Positions 49,549 through 57,117 of a stretch of DNA of 57,117 bases are shown one piece after another; the stretch's first letter is position 1, and each line of letters opens with the position of its first letter. The notes under the pieces are model-generated. The model saw only the letters and a list, made by a program, of their open reading frames with translations. It was not told where the DNA came from and made no database searches. Position numbers and translations under genes: made by a program. The DNA comes from Gammaproteobacteria bacterium RIFOXYD12_FULL_61_37. Lineage in GTDB: Bacteria; Pseudomonadota; Gammaproteobacteria; Chromatiales; Chromatiaceae. The stretch spans positions 1 to 57,117 of the forward strand of contig MGZB01000033.1 in assembly GCA_001801995.1 (NCBI GenBank). Direction: 5' to 3'.

Positions 49549-50043
49549 ATGGACCTTCCGGCCCTGGCCAAGCGCATCCACCACTGGGCCGTCCTGGTGG
49601 AGGACGGCATCCTGGCGCTGCTGCTGACCTGCATGATCCTGCTGGCCTTCGTGCAGATCGCCCTGCGCAACCTGGCCCAGACGAGCCTGGATTGGGGTGA
49701 CCCCCTGCTGCGGGTCATGGTGCTTTGGGTTGCCCTGGCCGGCGCCATTGCCGCCACCCGCGAAGGCAATCACATCCACATGGACATCCTCTCCCGCTTC
49801 CTGCCCGAGCGGTTTCACCGCCCCATGAGGCGCCTCACCGATCTCTTCAGCGCCTTCATCTGCGCCCTGATCGCCTGGTTCGCCGCGCGGATGGTCATCG
49901 TGGAGCAGGGCGACGGAAACATCGCCTTCAGCGGCATTCCCACCTGGATACTCGAACTGATCCTCCCCGTCGGCTTCTGCGTCATGGCGTTGCGCTTCCT
50001 GGCCAACGCCCTGTTTCTGCCCCAGAAGGAACTGGCAAAGTGA
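49549..50043 (+). CDS. dctQ: TRAP transporter small membrane subunit DctQ
   Basis: About 164 residues with four membrane segments and the DctQ motifs (FVQIALRNL, RVMVLWVALAGAIAATREGNHIHMDIL). The ATG at 49549 is taken; a TTG two codons earlier is possible. Its stop overlaps the GTG start of dctM. Confidence 0.92.
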   Translation: MDLPALAKRIHHWAVLVEDGILALLLTCMILLAFVQIALRNLAQTSLDWGDPLLRVMVLWVALAGAIAATREGNHIHMDILSRFLPERFHRPMRRLTDLFSAFICALIAWFAARMVIVEQGDGNIAFSGIPTWILELILPVGFCVMALRFLANALFLPQKELAK

Positions 50044-51314
50044 TCACCGCACTGGGCCTGCTGATTCTGGCCCTGATGGGCACGCCCCTGTTCATCGTTA
50101 TCGCCACTGGGGCCTTGCTGGGATTTTATTTTTCGGACATCGACCTCCAGGCCATCCCCATCGAGTATTACCGCATCACCGAGATGCCCGTGCTGGTGGC
50201 GATCCCCCTGTTTGCCTTCACCGGTTACCTGCTCAGCGAGAGTGGGGCGCCCCATCGCCTGGTCCGTCTGACCAATGCCTTTCTGGGCTGGATACCCGGC
50301 GGGCTGGCCATCGTCTCCCTGATCGCCTGCTCCATTTTTACCGCCTTTACCGGGGCCTCCGGCGTCACCATCGTCGCCCTCGGCGCCCTGCTCTACCCCG
50401 CCTTGATGGAGGCCGGTTACCGGGAAAAATTCAGTCTGGGCCTGGTGACCACCTCGGGCTGCCTTGGCTTGCTGTTCGCCCCAGCACTGCCGCTTATCCT
50501 GTTTGCCGTCATCGCCCAGCAGATGGGTGTGGGCAGGCCAGTTTCCGTTGATGACATGTTTCTGGCCGGCATCCTTCCCGGCTTGCTGATGATCTTTCTG
50601 CTTTCCCTCTGGAGCATCAAAAACCGCCCGCCCCAGTCCACCCGGCCCTTTTCGGCCCGCGAGGCCTGGTGCGCCCTGAAGGAAGCAGTCTGGGAAGTGC
50701 CGCTGCCGGTCGTCGTCCTGGGCGGGATCTACGGCGGCTTCTTTGCCGTTTCGGAGGCGGCGGCCATCACGGCCTTCTATGTGCTGGTGGTTGAACTGCT
50801 CGTCTACCGTGATATCTCCTGGCGGCAGTTGCCACGCATCATGCAGCAATCCATGGTGCTGGTGGGGGGCATCCTGGTCATCCTCGGCGCCTCCCTGGCC
50901 TCGACCAATTATCTGATCGACGCCCAGGTACCCACCCGCCTGTTTGAAACCATCCATGCGCTGATCAGCGACAAGCTGACTTTCCTGTTGTTGCTGAACC
51001 TGTTCCTGCTGATTCTGGGCACCATGCTGGACATCTTTTCCTCCATCGTCCTTATCGTCCCCCTGCTCCTGCCCATGGCCGTCGGTTACGAGATCGACCC
51101 GGTCCACTTCGGCATCATCTTTCTGGCCAACCTCCAGCTCGGCTACCTGACCCCGCCGGTGGGCATAGACCTCTTCATCGCCAGCTACCGCTTCAAACGC
51201 CCCATCGTGGAACTCTTCCGGGCCACCCTGCCCTGGTTCCTGCTGCTCGCGGTCTCCGTGATCCTGATCACCTACATCCCCGCGCTCTCGCTCTGGATTC
51301 CCGGCCGTCTTTGA
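50040..51314 (+). CDS. dctM: TRAP transporter large membrane subunit DctM
   Basis: A 424-residue protein with about 11-12 membrane segments, the ion-coupled permease of the TRAP system. Family motifs are visible: PLFAFTGYLLSESG, TGASGVTIVALGALLYPAL, LGTMLDIFSSIVLIVPLLLP and LQLGYLTPPVGIDLF. The start is GTG, coupled to dctQ by a 4-base overlap. Confidence 0.95.
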   Translation: MITALGLLILALMGTPLFIVIATGALLGFYFSDIDLQAIPIEYYRITEMPVLVAIPLFAFTGYLLSESGAPHRLVRLTNAFLGWIPGGLAIVSLIACSIFTAFTGASGVTIVALGALLYPALMEAGYREKFSLGLVTTSGCLGLLFAPALPLILFAVIAQQMGVGRPVSVDDMFLAGILPGLLMIFLLSLWSIKNRPPQSTRPFSAREAWCALKEAVWEVPLPVVVLGGIYGGFFAVSEAAAITAFYVLVVELLVYRDISWRQLPRIMQQSMVLVGGILVILGASLASTNYLIDAQVPTRLFETIHALISDKLTFLLLLNLFLLILGTMLDIFSSIVLIVPLLLPMAVGYEIDPVHFGIIFLANLQLGYLTPPVGIDLFIASYRFKRPIVELFRATLPWFLLLAVSVILITYIPALSLWIPGRL

Positions 51315-51444
51315 CTGAGAGGTTGGAAATATTCCCCTCTCCCTTGAGGGAGATGGAGAGTTGCCAGTGGCAGACTGTGTTGCTTGACGGGGGCATTGCA
51401 GGCTCGGATACTTCCACGTTGTGGGTTGGATTTCTTATCTGTAC

Positions 51445-52209
51445 ATGAACAACCATGCCCTCCCAACATTGGCTGCTGAAAAACTCTCCTACAGCTTTCC
51501 CGGAAGGCGGGTATTGGATGGCGTGGATTTCAGCCTGCACGCAGGCCAGATTACCTGCCTCCTGGGCGGCAACGGCGCCGGGAAAACCACGCTGTTCAAC
51601 CTCATCACCGGCTTCCTCCGCCCCGAGTCAGGCAGGCTCCTTTTGGGAGCGAGCGATCTCGTTGGCCGGCCACCCTACCGCATCAGCCGTGACGGTGTGG
51701 CGCGAACCTTTCAGGACTTGCGCCTCATCGGCAAGCTCTCTGTGCGCGAAAACATCCTGCTTGCCCTGCCACGGCACCCAGGCGAGCGCCTTGGGCGCGC
51801 CTTGCTGCCCTCCGCTTTCAACCGCAAACGCGACGCCGCCGATCTCCACAAGGCCGAAACCCTGCTGGAAGAATTCTTCCTCGCCCAGGTTGCCGATAAC
51901 GCGCCCTCCGAAATTTCCTACGGCCAACAGAAGCTCCTCACCCTGGCCTGCTGTGCCGCGATTGATGCAAGCCTGCTCCTGCTCGACGAACCCGTGGTCG
52001 GCATCAGCCCCGAGTTCCGCGAACGCATCGCCGAGCGCCTCGCAAGCCTCAAAGCGGCTGGCAAGACCATCCTGCTCATCGAACACCAGCCAGACTTCCT
52101 GGAACGCACCGGCGACGCCTTCCTCTTCCTGCAGGCAGGCAAACTCCACGGCTTCGAAACCCTTGACGAACTCCGCGTCGCCCCCATCACGCATGACGCC
52201 CTCGCCTGA
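51445..52209 (+). CDS. LivG-like ABC transporter ATPase without permease genes
   Basis: A 254-residue ATPase with Walker A GGNGAGKTT, Q-loop FQDLRL, an ABC signature in SYGQQKLLTLACC, Walker B LLLLDEP and the switch His in IEHQ. The VARTFQDLRLIGKLSVRENILLAL stretch resembles branched-chain amino acid (LivG-type) ATPases. No permease, binding protein or LivF partner lies nearby, so it works with remote genes or is a relic. There is no strong Shine-Dalgarno sequence. Confidence 0.82.
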   Translation: MNNHALPTLAAEKLSYSFPGRRVLDGVDFSLHAGQITCLLGGNGAGKTTLFNLITGFLRPESGRLLLGASDLVGRPPYRISRDGVARTFQDLRLIGKLSVRENILLALPRHPGERLGRALLPSAFNRKRDAADLHKAETLLEEFFLAQVADNAPSEISYGQQKLLTLACCAAIDASLLLLDEPVVGISPEFRERIAERLASLKAAGKTILLIEHQPDFLERTGDAFLFLQAGKLHGFETLDELRVAPITHDALA

Positions 52210-52347
52210 CGCGCCGCCGCGCTGGCTGACAATGCCGTTGCAACTGCTCTCCCGCCCGTTTAGAGTGAATTCCACTTGCGCAACTGCAACAAAGCCAGGC
52301 ATGAGATTGTTTCGAGGTGTGTTTCACGTTAAAGGAGTCTGAAGACC

Positions 52348-52902
52348 ATGTCCATCCAGCCAGCAATGGAAACCTACAGGGTGCAGGATTACCTGCAATG
52401 GGAAGGCGATTGGGAGCTGATTTACGGCCAGCCGGTGGCGATAGCCCCGTCGCCTAACTTCGACCATCAGCAGTTGAGCGCCGCCGTTTTTCGGCAACTC
52501 GACGAATCGCTCGACGACTGCCCCCTCTGCCAGGCGCTGTTTGAAATAGACGTGGAGTTTGCCGAAGACACCGTCGTCCGCCCCGATGTGCTGGTGATCT
52601 GTTACCAACCCGAAGGTGAACGGCTGACCCGTGCCCCCGATCTGATTTTCGAAGTCATCTCACCGAAAACCGCCCGGCGCGACGAAGTCGTCAAATTCGA
52701 ACTTTACCGAATGGAAGGCGTGGCGCATTACGTGCTGGTCTACCCCGAAGCGAAAAAGGCCAAAGTCTGGCATCTGTTCGAGGGGGAATATCGCAAGGTG
52801 GCAGATTTTCATGACGAGACCCACCGCTTCGAACTCTCCAAATGCGCCTTCGATTTCGACTTCAGCCGTCTATGGAAGCGCAAGGGCGGCGGCCAGGCAT
52901 GA
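52348..52902 (+). CDS. Uma2 family (DUF820) PD-(D/E)XK nuclease-like protein
   Basis: A 184-residue protein with the Uma2 pattern: WELIYGQPVAIAPSP, VRPDVLVIC, and PDLIFEVISPKTARRDEVVKFELYRMEGVAHYVLVYPE. The PD...EV(I)SP..R.D...K residues are those of the PD-(D/E)XK fold. Biological role unknown; such genes multiply in many bacteria and are often near mobile regions. Confidence 0.87.
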   Translation: MSIQPAMETYRVQDYLQWEGDWELIYGQPVAIAPSPNFDHQQLSAAVFRQLDESLDDCPLCQALFEIDVEFAEDTVVRPDVLVICYQPEGERLTRAPDLIFEVISPKTARRDEVVKFELYRMEGVAHYVLVYPEAKKAKVWHLFEGEYRKVADFHDETHRFELSKCAFDFDFSRLWKRKGGGQA

Positions 52903-53019
52903 GGGTGAAATGCAGGCAGTCCAAATACTGTGCGCTTAGGCCATTCTTAATGATTCCTGACAGATACCTTCGCCCATAGATTCTCCAAGCATCAGACCCT
53001 CTTTTCGGGCGTAGCTAAC

Positions 53020-54303
53020 ATGAGATTGGGAAAATTATCTCGTATGTCGCGCACAGACTTTTTAAATACGCTTTGCCTGACAGATTTCGGCAAGATTATC
53101 TGCATCAATTTGTACCGGAGCCTGCGCCTTGGCACACTCACGGCTGTTGCTGTCCAAAACTTCATGGATGCTTGTATAGCGAAGTATTTGGCGCACTTCC
53201 CTGTAGCGACGGGCGATCCCCCTAAGGTCGATTTTCCCAAGGATGAGAATGTGGCTCTCCATGTGGCGGTGCAATGGGGCACCCGATCGGCAATCGTAGA
53301 TGGAAATTTGTTCCAATCCCCTCCTTCCACGAAAGACCCAATCCAGTATGCCGTAATCCTGCCAATCGACACAGTTACAAGAGATGCGTCGTCAGCAAGG
53401 GTCGCGACATATTCTGCCCGAAAAGTAAGGAATCAATCGGAATTTGACGCGCTCATAAAAGAATGGCTACTTGATGATCCAATATTCCCGTTTGGTCTGG
53501 GGAAAAAATATTTCTGGCTGGCAAGGCCGGTCGATTCTGCCTCAACCGATTTCGCTCGGCTATCTAAGGGATTAGCGCAATTCCACTTGGAGACATTGGG
53601 TCTCTGTCACTTTGGCAATACCCACACTCTTGCTCGCGCATTGATGCCTGCCAAAATCACGGTCGGCGTTTCGCCGCTACTTCGTCCGACGGCGTTGGAT
53701 GGCATTGATAATCCAGCGTTTCGCGCGGCAGCAGATTCCGAAAAAGCTTCACCCCCTAAGCAACCAGGCTTAACCCCGGGGTGTCTTCGATCTCGTTATA
53801 CGTTTTGGGACATCCAAGTCCCCAAAACGCACTCGATCTTCGACAACTCTTTGTGCCCCGATCGCCCTGCGTCCGTTGCGACTCCGGACTCCCTCGCTGG
53901 GGAGCCCTCCGTCACAACTCCCGCAAATGGCTTAACGGCGTGTCGGGATGCGCTCTGCATAGGGCCTCCGCTGGTTGCGGGATTTCCAATCCCTCCACCA
54001 ACTCCGGCCCCACGCCCGCGCCCTACGCCTATCGGGGACTACCAGCCCTCGCTTCGCTCTCCATGGCTGGCAGCGATGGATTTGCATCTGATTCGTTCTA
54101 ACGCACCTACGGTCGATGGTCAGCACGAGTGGCTGTGCAACCCACTGACCATAGCGGCAACATCGGTAGTATGGGAATTCTTGGGCATCCCAGCCGAAAC
54201 CCCTTGTAAATTCGAAACATCGTTCCACGCGCAAGTGCTAAAGCAGTTCGAGAAGAGCACTCCACTTCCAGTTGCGCGCACCTATCTGGACGCCATCCTA
54301 TGA
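53020..54303 (+). CDS. Unknown protein, first gene of a lower-GC cassette
   Basis: No family recognised in the 427-residue protein. An alternative start is 53044 (MSRTDFLNTLC); neither start has a clear ribosome-binding site. The first ~240 residues and the last ~75 look like ordinary globular sequence. In between (about 245-355) the composition changes to a Pro-rich, low-complexity-like stretch (PPPTPAPRPRPTP), and the DNA there carries a hairpin, so this may be an insertion. Its stop overlaps the next start (ATGA). GC is visibly lower than in the rest of the window. Confidence 0.6.
   Translation: MRLGKLSRMSRTDFLNTLCLTDFGKIICINLYRSLRLGTLTAVAVQNFMDACIAKYLAHFPVATGDPPKVDFPKDENVALHVAVQWGTRSAIVDGNLFQSPPSTKDPIQYAVILPIDTVTRDASSARVATYSARKVRNQSEFDALIKEWLLDDPIFPFGLGKKYFWLARPVDSASTDFARLSKGLAQFHLETLGLCHFGNTHTLARALMPAKITVGVSPLLRPTALDGIDNPAFRAAADSEKASPPKQPGLTPGCLRSRYTFWDIQVPKTHSIFDNSLCPDRPASVATPDSLAGEPSVTTPANGLTACRDALCIGPPLVAGFPIPPPTPAPRPRPTPIGDYQPSLRSPWLAAMDLHLIRSNAPTVDGQHEWLCNPLTIAATSVVWEFLGIPAETPCKFETSFHAQVLKQFEKSTPLPVARTYLDAIL
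53801..53829. repeat. Hairpin inside the unknown gene
   Basis: CGTTTTGGGAC-ATCCAA-GTCCCCAAAACG: an 11-bp stem with one bulged C, near the left edge of the compositionally odd middle segment of the gene at 53020. Confidence 0.7.
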
Positions 54304-55250
54304 GCATGTTGAAATTCTTTCTGGAAAAAATTAGAAACTTTGATTCATCTGAACTGAGGAATTGGATTACTTACGGATTAATTGCCTATCACGACCCACA
54401 GTCGGAGGCCTTTCGCCGTGCGGAAAGAGCATTTGAGGGTGCGGAGTTGTCGTTTGGGCTGGGCGGCCCATATTCCACGGCTGTCGAAGATTTAGTCCAG
54501 CTTTTCAATAACCTGGACGACTCCGCGAGGGAACGCTTTAATCACTCATTGGCAGGATCAATCGATCTTCTCCCCATTACCGACGATAGGAAACGTGAAA
54601 CGCTACGCGACCTGATCGAGATCGCGCTTGAAACCAAGAACAGCTACGCAATAGAAGCCGTCACACAAAAGCTTACGCTGCCGGATGCCGAGATTCGCCG
54701 CATCATTTGCCTGGATGCGGTCTACTTCCTTGAAGAATCACATGCCGCAACCGACATGCTGAGATTAGGCCGCACGATCCTGGAGAAGATGGATTTCCCC
54801 CATGAAATCTCCGCACATCTACTGGTTGGCTTGTGTCGGCTCGATGTAAATCGAGCCGCCGAATATGCAAAAAGCATTGAGACAAAACTTGCCAGACAGT
54901 TGGATACTCTGCGCAATTACACGGAACAATACGAACGATTCCGCAGCGATTTTGCCAGTGCGGTATTGTCGGCTCCGAGTGATTCGGAGGTTGTCGCCGT
55001 CCTCTTGTCGAGACCCTTGTACGCTGTGCTGCTAAAGGACAAGCTTAAAATCGAAAGTACAGAAGGAACAGAACCTGTACCTAATGGACGTGCGATAGTT
55101 GTTCCCGATCCTTCTTTGGGATTAGTTAGGACTTGGGGTATTCTTTTGGAAGATATGTGTGCTAAGGCATTGCGATATCTGGAATTCTACGGAAAAAAAT
55201 TGCACCTCGCCGATACGATTGCCGAGATCGATAGAGCCTGCGCTGGTTAG
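54300..55250 (+). CDS. Unknown, helical protein, second gene of the cassette
   Basis: A 316-residue, mostly helical protein with no membrane segments and no recognised domain. The pattern of amphipathic helices (AERAFEGAELSF, RLGRTILEKMDFPHEISAHLLVGLCRLDVNRAAEYAKSI) suggests a helical-repeat or scaffold protein. It is coupled to the preceding gene by a 4-base overlap and followed 22 bases later by the third gene. Confidence 0.65.
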   Translation: MSMLKFFLEKIRNFDSSELRNWITYGLIAYHDPQSEAFRRAERAFEGAELSFGLGGPYSTAVEDLVQLFNNLDDSARERFNHSLAGSIDLLPITDDRKRETLRDLIEIALETKNSYAIEAVTQKLTLPDAEIRRIICLDAVYFLEESHAATDMLRLGRTILEKMDFPHEISAHLLVGLCRLDVNRAAEYAKSIETKLARQLDTLRNYTEQYERFRSDFASAVLSAPSDSEVVAVLLSRPLYAVLLKDKLKIESTEGTEPVPNGRAIVVPDPSLGLVRTWGILLEDMCAKALRYLEFYGKKLHLADTIAEIDRACAG

Positions 55251-55272
55251 CTGATTCGATTGAGAGATACCC

Positions 55273-57072
55273 ATGGAACCGCATGTAAATCCAGGAATTA
55301 CCATTGAAGGCCTTCGCAATGCGGTACTCCGCCTTCGCGAGGGCGACGATGCCTTGCGCAAACATCGCGAGTTTGTCGAAGGCGGCGGGGAAATTCGTTG
55401 GGTCGTTGACCCAGACGTGGTGCATCTATTCCTGAATCCCAAGAAGAATGCGCGATATGCCGATGTGTTTCCCTTGAGCGCTGGTACCGAGCCGTCATCC
55501 GGGCTTGTGGGATTGACAGCCCTACTAGCAGATTTTTTGTTCAGCAAGCGTTTTAATCTCGGTGGGATGGCTGCAAATAGCGACGATGCCCATAGGCGCT
55601 GTAAATTGGTGCTTGAGCCACATACGGATGAGTTGGACGAGGCGATTCGAAGCATTGCCCGTAAATCTGCCGCCGATGCGCACAGAGCACGAGGGGCTGT
55701 CGCGGGAAGGTTGGAGCGGGAAATTCGCGATTTACTGGAAACATTTTCAGTAGGAGAGTCGAATGAAGATTTTATCAAACGGCTTCTCAAAACGATTGAG
55801 AGAAGAATATCGCTTATTTTGCCCGATGGCCCATTTCAAGAACTAAAGCGCGCAAGCGACTTGCTCAAAAAGCGTGAGGCCATCGAGTACCAAGCCGATG
55901 TGGCCGATCTGCATGCGATGATCTCCACTGAAGAATTTGAGGAGGGTGTTGATGGGAAAACCGATATTTGGTGTGGTCGTCTACGGGATTTTATTTCTGA
56001 GCATGACCGAAGTAACACAGGCACAGAACGGGAAAGTTATCGATTCAATGAGGCAAAGAGGATTAGGATTTCGCGTGATGCGCGAGTGCTGGCGAAGCTT
56101 GATGGCCTCAATCGTAAAGGGGCGGAAAGCAAAGTACGCTACGTAATGATCACTGGGGCCGGACTTCTCCACTGCATCACGCAAGAAATATTCCGAAAGC
56201 GACCACCGACAGTTCATTTGCTGAAACCTAGCGCTTTTCTGGGGAACCCGCGTTTGTTCGAAGTTGAAGGCATCAAGACGACTGAAGACCAGGGTTCGCG
56301 TTGGATGCGCATGACGCAGGCGGTAAATTTGCTGGGTACGCGTTTCGATAGCGAGCAGGGAGAGTTTAAAAAGCACATTGCCGAGTTGATAGAGAACTGG
56401 GAGGCGCTGCAACGAATGGCACTCCCATACTTGCCATCGCAGTCGACTGAAACGACCCTCCGTGCAGTTGCTAAAGAGATATTTCAAGGCAAACCGCTGG
56501 AAGCGCTGGAGACGCAGCTTTATATTGCACTAAGTGAATTTTTCGTCGTCACAGCCGAACTCGGTTTGTTGACCCACCAAGAGTCGGCGCCGATGGCGAT
56601 CAAGCGGAAACCGCCCCCCCTTCGTCTGGCTTTTTATCCGCAGGCAGAAAATCTTGTTCTAGCGCTTATCGACCGCAGGATTTGGAATGACGGGGGCGGC
56701 GCGAAGGTTGAAGAGATCGCGGGGCTCATTGAGGCGGTCAAGAAAGAACAACAGGAGACAAGCAAATCCGGCAATGACCCGTTTTTCAACTACCCATTAC
56801 TCCTTTGCTTGGCTTCACGTTTCGCCATACTGGGTGACTGGCATGCATCGCGTGTCCTTGCCATGCACGCAAAGGCGGTCGCCAAGGTGGCCGAGCATAG
56901 TCTTCCGTGCGTCACCGGACGGGAAGCAGCATTGCTCGAAAGCTACAGCCGTAGGCTGGATGCGAAGAGCGCGAATGATCTGAATCGCGCGCGTGAAGTA
57001 TTGCAAGAGTTTCGGGAGGCCGTGAAGCGAGATGATCTGGCTAGACTATCCCGGACACATGATCTCAAATAA
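55273..57072 (+). CDS. Unknown protein, third gene of the cassette (possibly PIN-like)
   Basis: A 599-residue protein with no confident family. Residues about 34-60 (EIRWVVDPDVVHLFLNP) resemble the first strand and Asp of PIN-type nucleases, and about 285-300 (KVRYVMITGAGLLHCI) resembles their last strand, but the usual final Asp is not evident, so the match is weak. Long helices follow (about 375-420 and 460-590). The operon-like spacing and lower GC suggest an acquired module. Confidence 0.65.
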   Translation: MEPHVNPGITIEGLRNAVLRLREGDDALRKHREFVEGGGEIRWVVDPDVVHLFLNPKKNARYADVFPLSAGTEPSSGLVGLTALLADFLFSKRFNLGGMAANSDDAHRRCKLVLEPHTDELDEAIRSIARKSAADAHRARGAVAGRLEREIRDLLETFSVGESNEDFIKRLLKTIERRISLILPDGPFQELKRASDLLKKREAIEYQADVADLHAMISTEEFEEGVDGKTDIWCGRLRDFISEHDRSNTGTERESYRFNEAKRIRISRDARVLAKLDGLNRKGAESKVRYVMITGAGLLHCITQEIFRKRPPTVHLLKPSAFLGNPRLFEVEGIKTTEDQGSRWMRMTQAVNLLGTRFDSEQGEFKKHIAELIENWEALQRMALPYLPSQSTETTLRAVAKEIFQGKPLEALETQLYIALSEFFVVTAELGLLTHQESAPMAIKRKPPPLRLAFYPQAENLVLALIDRRIWNDGGGAKVEEIAGLIEAVKKEQQETSKSGNDPFFNYPLLLCLASRFAILGDWHASRVLAMHAKAVAKVAEHSLPCVTGREAALLESYSRRLDAKSANDLNRAREVLQEFREAVKRDDLARLSRTHDLK

Positions 57073-57105
57073 TCATGAGAGTAAAGAAAGAGGGAATGTG
57101 ATCCG

Positions 57106-57117
57106 ATGAGTAACGAG
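57106..57117 (+). CDS. Possible start of a fourth cassette gene (cut by the window end)
   Basis: ATGAGTAACGAG (MSNE) begins 33 bases after the stop of the third cassette gene, with a purine-rich AGAGGGA upstream. Only four codons are visible, so nothing can be said of the product. Confidence 0.35.

Noticed and set aside
53801-54110. An integron attC site in the odd segment of the first cassette gene
   Set aside because: The hairpin is present, but no proper R' and R'' core boxes (GTTRRRY/RYYYAAC) could be placed, and no integron integrase is seen.

Overview
The window looks like a GC-rich proteobacterial chromosome, most likely an autotrophic or sulfur-oxidising gammaproteobacterium. This is an inference. 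It rests on the type IV minor pilin order fimT-pilV-pilW-pilX-pilY1-pilE, a ThiO-type oxidase beside it, DUF1820 and DUF3149 proteins, a TatT-linked TRAP transporter, and a locus for low-potential carbon metabolism. ATP-citrate lyase, a small soluble ferredoxin and ApbE are not in the window, so an autotrophic reductive TCA cycle is suggested but not shown.

Layout. 0.1-2.3 kb: a leftward membrane-bound Cache-HAMP-PAS-GGDEF diguanylate cyclase. 2.8-10.7 kb: a rightward pair made of a very long pyruvate:ferredoxin oxidoreductase (PFOR) and an NfnAB-like NAD(P)H/ferredoxin fusion flavoprotein, closed by a strong terminator. 11.0-11.5 kb: thiol peroxidase tpx. 11.8-31.8 kb: a 20-kb same-strand run of fourteen genes. 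It encodes a soluble fumarate-reductase-like Fe-S protein and flavoprotein, a NuoF-like protein, 2-oxoglutarate:ferredoxin oxidoreductase KorAB, a short PFOR-like protein without catalytic motifs, RnfB, a long PFOR-like protein without TPP motifs, RnfC, RnfD, RnfG, RnfE, RnfA and a tiny Cys-rich membrane protein. 31.9-38.9 kb: a leftward type IV pilus minor pilin operon. 39.0-40.3 kb: thiO and tRNA-Thr(CGT). 40.5-41.2 kb: a small toxin-antitoxin-like cluster with one broken gene. 41.6-47.1 kb: a tandem PTPS/QueD-like protein, pyrC, gloB, hisI, DUF1820, a PDC sensor protein and a membrane protein. 47.3-51.3 kb: DUF3149 and a TatT-DctP-DctQ-DctM TRAP transporter. 51.4-52.9 kb: an orphan LivG-like ATPase and a Uma2-family protein. 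53.0-57.1 kb: three unrecognised, tightly packed genes of visibly lower GC, a candidate accessory or defence cassette.

How the genes may work together. KorAB and the PFOR need, or make, reduced ferredoxin. Rnf exchanges electrons between NADH and ferredoxin at the cost or gain of an ion gradient. The NuoF-like, Fe-S and FrdA-like proteins could form a soluble NADH-driven fumarate reductase. Together these are the redox steps of a reductive (or reversible) TCA cycle plus pyruvate synthase. The most unusual part is the pair of PFOR paralogues that lost the TPP-binding motif (one of which kept its ferredoxin clusters) and sit inside the rnf run.

The second unusual part is a set of short dispersed repeats scattered through this locus. 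Several lie in frame inside the coding sequences of the flavoprotein and the two degenerate PFOR paralogues. One composite repeat supplies the ribosome-binding sites of two genes and the stop codon of a third.
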